Assembly: GCF_020523605.1 (NCBI RefSeq)
Contig: NZ_JAJAQI010000015.1
Span: 1 to 64,000, forward strand
Source of the DNA: Roseicella aerolata
GTDB taxonomy: Bacteria > Pseudomonadota > Alphaproteobacteria > Acetobacterales > Acetobacteraceae
Reading direction: 5' to 3'
Length of the DNA stretch: 64,000 nt
Within the stretch, counting starts at the first letter, position 1, and each line of letters starts with the position of its first letter. The position numbers and the translations under genes are program-made. The notes beneath the pieces were generated by a model that worked only from the letters and a program-made list of their open reading frames with translations, ran no database searches and was not told the origin of the DNA. Positions 32,431 through 38,729 of this stretch are shown here, piece after piece.

Positions 32431-32448
32431 GTGAATCTTGCATGACGC
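32431..32448 (-). promoter_or_regulatory. Weak Pho-box-like sequence facing plcP
   Basis: On the minus strand GCGTCAT-GCAA-GATTCAC matches the PhoB direct-repeat pattern CTGTCAT-N4-CTGTCAC at about 9 of 14 positions. It lies about 100 bp upstream of the plcP start codon in the correct orientation. On its own it would be weak evidence. Confidence 0.35.
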
Positions 32449-32476
32449 GGCGGGGTTCCGGCGCGGCGGGCCGCAG

Positions 32477-32494
32477 ATGTCATGCGGCTGACAC
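32477..32494 (+). promoter_or_regulatory. Pho-box-like sequence (PhoB site)
   Basis: ATGTCAT-GCGG-CTGACAC matches the PhoB consensus CTGTCAT-N4-CTGTCAC at 12 of 14 positions with exact spacing. It is oriented toward the lipid-kinase gene, 290 bp before its start, and lies about 140 bp upstream of plcP. It supports phosphate control of the divergent lipid genes. Confidence 0.55.
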
Positions 32495-32680
32495 GGCGCT
32501 GTCGCGGCACCGTCGCGGCGCTGCCCCTAGAGCCAGGGACGGCTGAGTGGACCCACTCGGGCGGCGTGGTCGGCTCGTCCAGACAACTGGCAGGGCCGTC
32601 CGGCGCGCGTCCGACGGTCCGGGGCGGATCGCGCGAGGGCATGGATGCCTGGACGCCTGCCCCGCCCGCCCCCAGGACTG

Positions 32681-32726
32681 GCCGGGCCACCCGGCGCGCA
32701 TCGCCAGGCGCGCCGGATGGCCCGGC
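32681..32726 (+). repeat. Long hairpin in the leader of the lipid-kinase gene
   Basis: GCCGGGCCACCCGGCGCGC (32681-32699) pairs with 32708-32726 over 19 bp with one mismatch, across an 8-nt loop. It ends 57 bp before the kinase start codon. No T-run follows; it could be an attenuating structure or chance in very GC-rich DNA. Confidence 0.5.
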
Positions 32727-32783
32727 GGGTCACGCGGCGCCGGCGCGCGAGGCCCGCCGGCGGAAGAGGGCGCAGGACCCCGC

Positions 32784-33659
32784 ATGCTCATCGTCTTCAA
32801 CCCCGCGGCCGGTGCCCGGCGCCGCCGCCGCCTCTCCCGCGCGCTGGAGGCGCTGGCGCGCGCCGGCATCCCGGCCCGTGTCGCGGAGACCCGGCATCCC
32901 GGCCATGCGACCGCCCTGGCGCGCGAGGCGGCGGGGGATGGCGTGCCCATCATCGTCGCGGCCGGCGGCGACGGGACGATCGCGGAGGTCGCGGCGGGGC
33001 TCGCTGGCTCGGCGGCGCGGCTCGGCATCCTGCCCCTCGGCACGGCGAATGTGCTGGCCGCGGAGCTTGGCCTGCCGCCGCGGCCGGAGGCGGCGGCGGC
33101 GGTGCTGGCGGCGGGGCGGGCAGCCCTGCTGCGGCCCGGCCTCGCGCGCTTCGGCGACGGCACGGAACGGCTCTTCGTGCAGATGCTGGGCGCGGGCTTC
33201 GATGCGGAGGTGGTGGCGCGGCTCGACCTTGGGCTGAAGCGGCGGCTGGGCCGCGGCGCCTATGCGCTGCAGGGGCTGCGGGAACTGGCGCGCTACCCCT
33301 TCCCGCCCTTCACCGCGGTGCTGGACGGGGAGGCGGTGGAGGTGGCGAGCGCCATCATTTCCAAGGGCCGACTCTATGCCGGGCGGCACCTGCTGGCGCC
33401 GGCGGCGGTGCCGGGCGAGTCCGGCTTCCAGGTGGCGCTGTTCCGCCCTGGCGGGCCGTGGCGCGCGGCGCTCTGCGGGGCGGCCCTGCCGCTCGACCTG
33501 CTGCCCCGGATGCCGGGGGTGACGCTGCGCCGGGCCTGGCATGTGCGGCTGGACGGGCCGGCGGTGCCGGTCCAGGCGGATGGCGATCCGGCGGGGCGCC
33601 TGCCGGTCGAGGTGACGGAGGCGCCGGGGCCGCTGCGGGTGATGCTGCCGGCCGGATAG
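32784..33659 (+). CDS. Diacylglycerol kinase family lipid kinase (DgkB/YegS-like)
   Basis: A 291-residue soluble lipid kinase. It starts directly with the family N-terminus MLIVFNPAAGARRRRRLSRA. The ATP-binding motif AAGGDGTIAEV (about 54-64), LPLGTANVLAAEL (about 78-90) and the MLGAGFDAEVVARLD segment are typical of the catalytic domain. The C-terminal beta domain is shorter than in YegS. It would phosphorylate diacylglycerol (or a related lipid) to phosphatidic acid. Being divergent from plcP-agt, it could re-use diacylglycerol released by PlcP. The long upstream frame is low-complexity and was not used. Confidence 0.85.
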   Translation: MLIVFNPAAGARRRRRLSRALEALARAGIPARVAETRHPGHATALAREAAGDGVPIIVAAGGDGTIAEVAAGLAGSAARLGILPLGTANVLAAELGLPPRPEAAAAVLAAGRAALLRPGLARFGDGTERLFVQMLGAGFDAEVVARLDLGLKRRLGRGAYALQGLRELARYPFPPFTAVLDGEAVEVASAIISKGRLYAGRHLLAPAAVPGESGFQVALFRPGGPWRAALCGAALPLDLLPRMPGVTLRRAWHVRLDGPAVPVQADGDPAGRLPVEVTEAPGPLRVMLPAG

Positions 33660-33715
33660 CGGGGTGGGGGCGCCGGAGCCCGTCCCCCTCGCCTGTTCTT
33701 GCGGTGTCCTCGCCC

Positions 33716-33870
33716 AATTATCACCGAACAGCCGAGGCTCACTCACAAGTCAAAGAATGAAAACAGGCCCTTTATACCCAACCAACATGCGAAATTACGC
33801 CAATATATAACAACACCCTGAGTTCCTGACGCCTTCAGTATTGTTGAGCATAAGGAACACCCTTGCCTCA
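33716..33870 (+). promoter_or_regulatory. AT-rich promoter region of the beta-barrel protein gene
   Basis: This stretch is sharply richer in A and T than its flanks. TATAAC (33806-33811) is a good -10 match, but no good -35 stands at the proper distance. It presumably contains the promoter(s) for the gene starting at 33932. Confidence 0.35.
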
Positions 33871-33931
33871 TTAGGGTCCGCCTACTCGGGACGCGGGAGA
33901 TGGCCCGCGCAGCAACATCGAGGTCGGGCGG

Positions 33932-34687
33932 ATGGGATATAGCAAGGGCGTGATGGCGGCAGGCGTCGTGCTGCTGGGACTGGCGACGGCCACGGAGGCA
34001 ACGGCGCAGACCACCGGCCTCTATATCGGCCTCGGCGCGGGCGCGAATTTCCGCCAGGACTCCGACCTGACGCTGCAGGGCAACGGCGCCGCCATGGCGC
34101 GCCGCATGGGCCTGGGCACGGACGGCACGCTCGGCTTCAAGGGGGCGAGCCCGGCGGTGGCCGTCAGCCTGGGCTGGGATTTTGGCGCCCTGCGGGCGGA
34201 GCTGGAGTTCAGCTACCGCGACAATGACGTGGACTCGCTCTCGATCCCGGGCATCCGCGGCAAGACCACGCTCACCGGCTCGGCCAACACCTATGCGGTC
34301 ATGGCCAACCTCTTCTACGACATCGAACCGCTGCGCGTCCGGGTGGGCGTGCCGGTGACGCCCTATATTGGGCTTGGCGCCGGCTATGCCTGGTCCGAGT
34401 ACAACGAGATCATCATGCGCAACGGCGTGGGCGGCGCCGGGACCTATGGCGTGGATGGCCGCTTCGCCTATCAGGCCATCGCCGGCCTGTCCTGGGACCT
34501 CTCGGGCCTGGTGCGCGGCCTCTCCCTGACCACCGAGTACCGCTACTTCGCGGTGCTGGACCAGACCGTGTCCTTCGGCGCGCAGCTCGGCCGCTTCGGC
34601 TTCCGCGATGGGGAGGTGAAGGCGACCAACCGGAACCATGCCGTCATGGTCGGGCTGCGCTACGCCTTCTGGACGCCGGCCCGCTGA
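33932..34687 (+). CDS. Outer-membrane beta-barrel protein (OmpA/Opa-type, 8 strands)
   Basis: A 251-residue outer-membrane protein. The signal peptide MGYSKGVMAAGVVLLGLATATEATAQ is followed by GLYIGLGAGANFRQDS, the typical first barrel strand. Alternating aromatic/glycine strands follow (AVSLGWDFGALRAELEFSY, TPYIGLGAGYAWSEYN, LSLTTEYRYFAV), and the last strand HAVMVGLRYAFWTPAR ends close to the C-terminus. There is no periplasmic domain. GAGG-type ribosome-binding sequence precedes the ATG. It is a single gene with its own AT-rich promoter region, probably a well-expressed surface protein. Confidence 0.85.
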   Translation: MGYSKGVMAAGVVLLGLATATEATAQTTGLYIGLGAGANFRQDSDLTLQGNGAAMARRMGLGTDGTLGFKGASPAVAVSLGWDFGALRAELEFSYRDNDVDSLSIPGIRGKTTLTGSANTYAVMANLFYDIEPLRVRVGVPVTPYIGLGAGYAWSEYNEIIMRNGVGGAGTYGVDGRFAYQAIAGLSWDLSGLVRGLSLTTEYRYFAVLDQTVSFGAQLGRFGFRDGEVKATNRNHAVMVGLRYAFWTPAR

Positions 34688-34955
34688 CCACCCGCCCCCG
34701 CGGCATCGGGAGGCGCAGGGCGGGAACGGGCGGCATGGGTGCGGGACCGGCGGGCAGAGGGCGCCACGGGCCGGCCCGCTCCGGGCCGGAAGCAACCGGA
34801 CGGCGTTGCCGGCCGGAAGGCCGGGACGTCCCCCGGCGGCCGGGGATGCCGCCGCGGCAGGCGTTCAGCCCCGGCGAAGACCTGGATTCGGGGCCGCCTT
34901 CCCGGCCGGGGAAGGGAGGGGCAGGCTGGCGGCGCCTTGATCGGCGCCAGGCCGT

Positions 34956-35138
34956 TCAGCCCGCGCGGCGCAGGGCCAGCACGGCCGCGGCGAGGCCGCT
35001 GGCCAGGGAGAGCGCGCCGAAGGCGGGGGCGGCCAGCAACGCCGTGGGCGCCAGCGCGGCCGCCGGGCCGAGCGCCAGCCCCACCAGGGCAAGCCCGCCG
35101 ATGGCGGACAGGACGGCGAGGAAGCACAGGGCGATCAT
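34956..35138 (-). CDS. Small two-helix membrane protein
   Basis: A 60-residue hydrophobic protein: two membrane segments (MIALCFLAVLSAIGGLALVGLAL and a second alanine/leucine-rich one near residues 30-55) and a short basic C-terminus (LRRAG). The ATG at 35138 has GAGGAG 9 nt upstream; the longer reading would start 17 codons earlier before that site. It lies 177 bp downstream of the Tim44-like gene on the same strand, beyond a probable terminator. No family is recognised. Confidence 0.55.
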   Translation of the reverse strand: MIALCFLAVLSAIGGLALVGLALGPAAALAPTALLAAPAFGALSLASGLAAAVLALRRAG

Positions 35139-35286
35139 GAACGGGGTCTCCTCGAATGGCGTGGTGGCAGCGCCCTCTGCCACGATCATGCCATGATTTG
35201 GCCCCGGTCCACCACAATTGCGACCGCGCCGCCCCCGCCCAGGGGCGGAGACGGCGCGATTGTGACCGAAAATAGGCAGAAGAAGG

Positions 35287-35309
35287 CGGGGGCGGCCGTG
35301 CCGCCCCCG
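35287..35309 (-). terminator. Probable terminator of the Tim44-like gene
   Basis: A perfect 10-bp stem CGGGGGCGGC / CGT / GCCGCCCCCG starts 6 bp after the stop codon. In the direction of transcription it is followed by a pyrimidine stretch (CCTTCTTCTGCC) rather than a clean T-run. Confidence 0.55.
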
Positions 35310-35315
35310 TCCCGG

Positions 35316-36302
35316 TCACTTCGTCTGCTGGATGGCCGAGAGCAGCCAGGGGCCGCCCTGGGTCCGGACGAAGGTCCAGAGCTCCGTCACCGTCACGCGG
35401 CGGTCCGGATCGCCCTCCACCACCACGCCATCGCTGATCCGGCGGGTGACGTCGATCTGGGAGAAGCGCATGGCGACAGTGGCATATTCCCGCGCGCCCT
35501 CGCGCCAGGCCTCGGCCAGGTCGCCCTTCTCCAGCACGGTGTCCCGCGTCTCGTTCCGCCAGCCGCGGCGGGCGAGATCCTGCAGGTCGCTGCCGAAATA
35601 CTCCATCATCTCCGGCGTGGCGACGCCGCGCATCAGCCGCTCATCCTGCCGCGACCAGGCCTCGTTCACCACCTTCAGGGCGTTGTCGAAGGCCTGGAAA
35701 TCGGCGGGCGCGAGCTGGATCGGCTCGCCGGCCGGGGCCGCCGCGCCGCCGCCATAGGCCGGGCGGGGACCATGGCCGACAGTGTCATGCGCCTGCCGCG
35801 CCATGCCGCGCGGGATCCCGGCCATGGCCGGCTGCGCCCCCTGCTGGCGACGGCGGAGGAAGCCGACGACCAGCCAGACCAGGCCCGCGATGAGCGCGAT
35901 CTGCAGCAGGAAGCCCAGGAAGCTGGCGAAGCCGGTGAAGCCGCCGAACAGCCCGTGGCCGAAGAGCAGCCCGCCGAGGCCGACGCCGATCAGGCCGCCC
36001 ATCATGCCCGCCATGAAGGGGCTGCGGGAGAAGAAGCCGCCCGCCGGGTTGGGCTGGCCGATCGGCGGCCGCGCCGGCGAGGTCTGAGCACCGGGCGCGC
36101 CGGGCCGCGAGGGCTCGGTCATCGTCCGGTCCATCGGCCGGGCCGTGCCCGGGGCGGTGCTGGTGGAGGGCGGCGCGCTGTAGGTGCGCGAGCCGCGGCT
36201 GCCCGAGGAGCCGCCACCGCCCGGCCGCGCATCGGCGAGCGCCGGCGCGAGCACGAGCGCCGTGGCGGCAAGGGCCGCGAGCAGGAAGGCAGGACGACGC
36301 AT
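35316..36302 (-). CDS. Tim44-like domain protein, membrane-anchored
   Basis: A 328-residue protein. Signal-like N-terminus (MRRPAFLLAALAATALVLAPALADA), then a Gly/Ser/Pro-rich spacer, a glycine-rich hydrophobic segment with FMAGMMGGLIGVGLGGLLFGHG, and a membrane helix (LLQIALIAGLVWLVVGFLRRR, about residues 130-150). The C-terminal domain (about 195-328) has the Tim44/MBA1 fold pattern: DFQAFDNALKVVNEAWSRQD, then YFGSDLQDLARRGWRNE and WTFVRTQGGPWLLSAIQQ. Bacterial members are linked to membrane-protein handling, but the function is not established. The ATG at 36302 has GGAGAAA 9 nt upstream; one more ATG lies seven codons earlier. Confidence 0.85.
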   Translation of the reverse strand: MRRPAFLLAALAATALVLAPALADARPGGGGSSGSRGSRTYSAPPSTSTAPGTARPMDRTMTEPSRPGAPGAQTSPARPPIGQPNPAGGFFSRSPFMAGMMGGLIGVGLGGLLFGHGLFGGFTGFASFLGFLLQIALIAGLVWLVVGFLRRRQQGAQPAMAGIPRGMARQAHDTVGHGPRPAYGGGAAAPAGEPIQLAPADFQAFDNALKVVNEAWSRQDERLMRGVATPEMMEYFGSDLQDLARRGWRNETRDTVLEKGDLAEAWREGAREYATVAMRFSQIDVTRRISDGVVVEGDPDRRVTVTELWTFVRTQGGPWLLSAIQQTK

Positions 36303-36587
36303 GGTCTGGGGTTTCTCCGGCATTGTCTTACTTGCCTGCAATATAGGGAACCGGCGGGACGATTGCGACGGGAAGCGGATGGTCCCGGGCGAATCCCCGG
36401 AGGCCACGGCCCGGGCCCTCGCGCCCCGGACCCTCACATCCCGGGCGGGGCCAGGGCCGGCGGGGCGATCGGCCACCCGTCCTCCGGCGCCTGCAACGCG
36501 CGGCAACCCGGCCGGTCGCGGCGGATGGTCCTGCCCCCGCCGGCGGTGCGGGCACGGGCCGCGGTGCCGGCAGGGCCGGGGCGCTTC

Positions 36588-36995
36588 CTATTCGCGCTTC
36601 AGGGAGGCGAGCGTCGTCTCCTTCTCCGCCTCGCTCAGCGGGACCATCTGCGCCCAGACGGCGCCCGCCCAGATGCGCGCGGCGCGGGCCAGGCGCATCA
36701 GGTCATGCTCGTCGAGGCCCTCGACATACTCGGCGATCGACTCCGCCTCGTCGTCCCAGCCGGCGGCGATATCCACCACCACCGCCATGGCATTCATCGC
36801 CTCGTCCTCGAAATCGCCCTCCGTGAAGGCCCCCATCTCCACCAATTCCGGCACCTGATGGGCGGTGACGATGGTGAGCGTCGCGGCCTCGCGCAGCGGC
36901 AGTGCCCCATCCTCGGCCGCCACCAGTTCGGCCAGCGCGGCGATTGCCTCGCGCTCCATATGCCCGCGCGCCTTGCGCCAATCCTGCACGGCCAT
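36588..36995 (-). CDS. Hypothetical acidic protein
   Basis: A 135-residue soluble, mostly helical protein that I do not recognise. It begins MAVQDWRKARGHMEREAIAA, has long Ala/Glu-rich helices (AEDGALPLREAATLTIVTAH, EAMNAMAVVVDIAAGWDDEAESIAEYVEGL) and ends AEKETTLASLKRE. No signal peptide or membrane segment. GGGAG lies about 11 nt upstream of the ATG. Codon use is typical of the window. It lies between the Tim44-like and acyltransferase genes; the 285-bp gap after it holds nothing recognisable. Confidence 0.65.
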   Translation of the reverse strand: MAVQDWRKARGHMEREAIAALAELVAAEDGALPLREAATLTIVTAHQVPELVEMGAFTEGDFEDEAMNAMAVVVDIAAGWDDEAESIAEYVEGLDEHDLMRLARAARIWAGAVWAQMVPLSEAEKETTLASLKRE

Positions 36996-37175
36996 CGGCC
37001 CGTCTGCTCCCTGCCCGATCGGCCCTCCAACAGGCCGGTGCGGCGCCGGGTTCCGGCGCGCCCGGCGCGGTATAGGGCCGATGCGGCGGGCCCGGTACCG
37101 CGCTGGCGGGGGTCGGGCGCCCCAAGGCCCGGCAAGGGGACGGATCGCCGGCCCGGTGCCGCGCGGGCGGGGGGA

Positions 37176-38309
37176 TCAGGCCGGGGCGCGGCCCAGGCGC
37201 ACGGCGCCGACCCGCTGCGACAGTGCCCGCCCCAGCCAGATCGAGGGCCGCTCCGCCAGATGGAACAGCACCCAGGCGAGGCCGAGCGACACCAGCACCG
37301 CGCCGGCCATGACCGCCCAGAGGGGCAGATCCGGCGGCATCAGATGCAGGGCGGCCAGGATCACCGGCACATGCACGAGGTAGAGGCTGAAGGAGACCTT
37401 GCCGAGCCAGGCCAGCGGCGGCCAGACCAGCAGCGCCTGCGCGCGGGCCGAAGCGAGCACCAGCGCGATGAGCAGCGCGGCGCCCGCGCCATTGATCAGG
37501 TCCACCACCGTCGCGGGGGCGGGCGCCAGCCAGCGGTAGTGCAGCAGCAGGTAGCAGAGCCCCCACAGCCCGAGCCGCGCGCGCGGCGCGAGCGCGGCGA
37601 TCCAGGCCGGCAGCCGCGCGCCCTCCCGCGCCAGCAGGACGCCGAACATGAAATGCGGCAGGAAGGCCAGGGTGGAGAGCCAGTCGGACCGGAGCAGCCG
37701 CATCTCCGCCACCGCGAGCGCGGCGAGAACCAGGCTGGCCACCATCGCCGGCGCCGGGCCGGCCGCGGCCAGCAGGATGAGCAGGGGGAAGAGCAGCGAG
37801 ATGCGCCATTCATAGTGCAGCGACCAGAGCGGGCTGTTGAGGCCGTAGGGCTCCTCGATCAGCAGCGCATGCGAGGCGACGGCGCGGGGCGTCACCGCCT
37901 CCACCCAGTGGCCCGCGGCCCAGTCGCTCCAGCCAGGGCGTGGCACCGGGTCGATCAGCGCGACGAGCAGGGCGACCGGCAGCGCGACCAGGATGCAGGG
38001 CAGCAGCAGGCGGCAGGCGCGGCGCGTGACGAAGGGCAGGTAGGGCTGCGGGCCGCGCAGGAAGCCCTGCGCCAGCACATAGCCGCTGAGGACGAAGAAC
38101 AGCAGCACCGCCTCGCGTCCGCTCCAGAGCAGATGGACGGGCGTGATGGTCAGCAGCGCGACAGTGAGCGGATCCTGCCCGGTGCGGAAGAAGGGCACCC
38201 CGTCTCCGCCCAGCGTCTCATAGAGTGCGGGCCAGACCAGCAGGCAATGATAGATGACGACCGAAAGGGCCGCCGCTCCACGCAAGGAGTCGAGCGCGAC
38301 AATGCGAAT
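37176..38309 (-). CDS. Acyltransferase 3 family membrane protein, apparent ATT start codon
   Basis: A multi-spanning O-acyltransferase (about 377 residues, roughly ten membrane helices), of the OafA/NodX type that acylates surface glycans. The N-terminus RIVALDSLRGAAALSVVIYH carries the conserved Arg and His; FFVLSGYVLAQGFLRG and FSLYLVHVPVILAAL are typical later segments. The conserved start LDSLRG lies upstream of the first usual start codon (TTG, 38285). Going back from there, the frame has no ATG, GTG or TTG before a TGA at 38313-38315. GGGAGG stands 7 nt before an ATT at 38309, which I take as the start. A start-codon mutation is the alternative. Confidence 0.8.
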   Translation of the reverse strand: MRIVALDSLRGAAALSVVIYHCLLVWPALYETLGGDGVPFFRTGQDPLTVALLTITPVHLLWSGREAVLLFFVLSGYVLAQGFLRGPQPYLPFVTRRACRLLLPCILVALPVALLVALIDPVPRPGWSDWAAGHWVEAVTPRAVASHALLIEEPYGLNSPLWSLHYEWRISLLFPLLILLAAAGPAPAMVASLVLAALAVAEMRLLRSDWLSTLAFLPHFMFGVLLAREGARLPAWIAALAPRARLGLWGLCYLLLHYRWLAPAPATVVDLINGAGAALLIALVLASARAQALLVWPPLAWLGKVSFSLYLVHVPVILAALHLMPPDLPLWAVMAGAVLVSLGLAWVLFHLAERPSIWLGRALSQRVGAVRLGRAPA

Positions 38310-38530
38310 GGGTCAGCCTCCCGGGCTCCGGTGACGGCACGCAGCGCCGCAGTACCGCAACTGGAACAATAGGCGAGTTGGAAGGTTGCCTGCGTCACGC
38401 CCGCGCGGTTCACGTGGTTTCCAGGTGAGCCGGTCTTGTCATGGCGCGGCAGCGCGGAGACGGCGCTGGTCCGGTGGCCGCCTGTCGGCGCAGGCGTCGC
38501 ACGCGATGCCGGACTCGTCAGCCCCGGCCA

Positions 38531-38633
38531 CTACAGCGGATTGCGTTCGAAAACGAACGCCGATCCGCTGTAGACCTTTGTCATTCGAGCAGATTTACGC
38601 CTTCGGTCGTTCACGGCCTCCGGCAATCTGCTC
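38531..38633 (+). repeat. Full composite palindromic repeat (43-nt plus 47-nt elements)
   Basis: CTACAGCGGATTGCGTTCG / AAAA / CGAACGCCGATCCGCTGTAG (38531-38573) forms a near-perfect hairpin. After 13 nt comes the 47-nt element (38587-38633) with paired ends GAGCAGATT and AATCTGCTC. A diverged copy with the same architecture lies inverted at 13885-13976. Neither part encodes a protein. Confidence 0.75.
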
Positions 38634-38680
38634 TAGCCCGTGATGGCAGCGGACTGCGCGGCATGTCGGGATTAGGCATA

Positions 38681-38721
38681 CGAACCGTGTTCACGCCGCC
38701 TTGCGGCGCGAACACGGTTCG
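38681..38721 (-). terminator. Long hairpin after pmbA, candidate terminator
   Basis: CGAACCGTGTTCACGCCG (38681-38698) pairs with 38704-38721 over 18 bp with one mismatch and a 5-nt loop. It lies 9 bp past the pmbA stop. Only a loose TATGCCTAAT follows, so a Rho-independent role is plausible but not textbook. Confidence 0.5.
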
Positions 38722-38729
38722 GCGGCGCC

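Larger units (their letters stand above)
32335..32783. other. 449-bp divergent intergenic region with regulatory signals
   Basis: Region between plcP (leftward) and the lipid-kinase gene (rightward). It holds two Pho-box-like sequences and a long hairpin, listed separately. Frames reaching upstream from the kinase gene are arginine- and proline-rich and look non-coding. Confidence 0.5.
38310..38729. other. 420-bp gene-free region with a cluster of palindromic repeats
   Basis: No gene is visible. It holds the full composite repeat (38531-38633), a long hairpin (38681-38721) and, at its left edge, the leader of the acyltransferase-3 gene. The short frame from 38386 runs through the repeats and is not credible. 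Confidence 0.5.

Noticed and set aside
32547-32783. A 79-residue N-terminal extension on the lipid kinase
   Set aside because: It is Arg/Pro/Gly-rich, spans a large hairpin, and the kinase family begins exactly at MLIVFNPAAG.
35193-38372. Open frame of 1059 codons on the plus strand
   Set aside because: Antisense to the Tim44-like, hypothetical and acyltransferase genes; low-complexity shadow with no motif.
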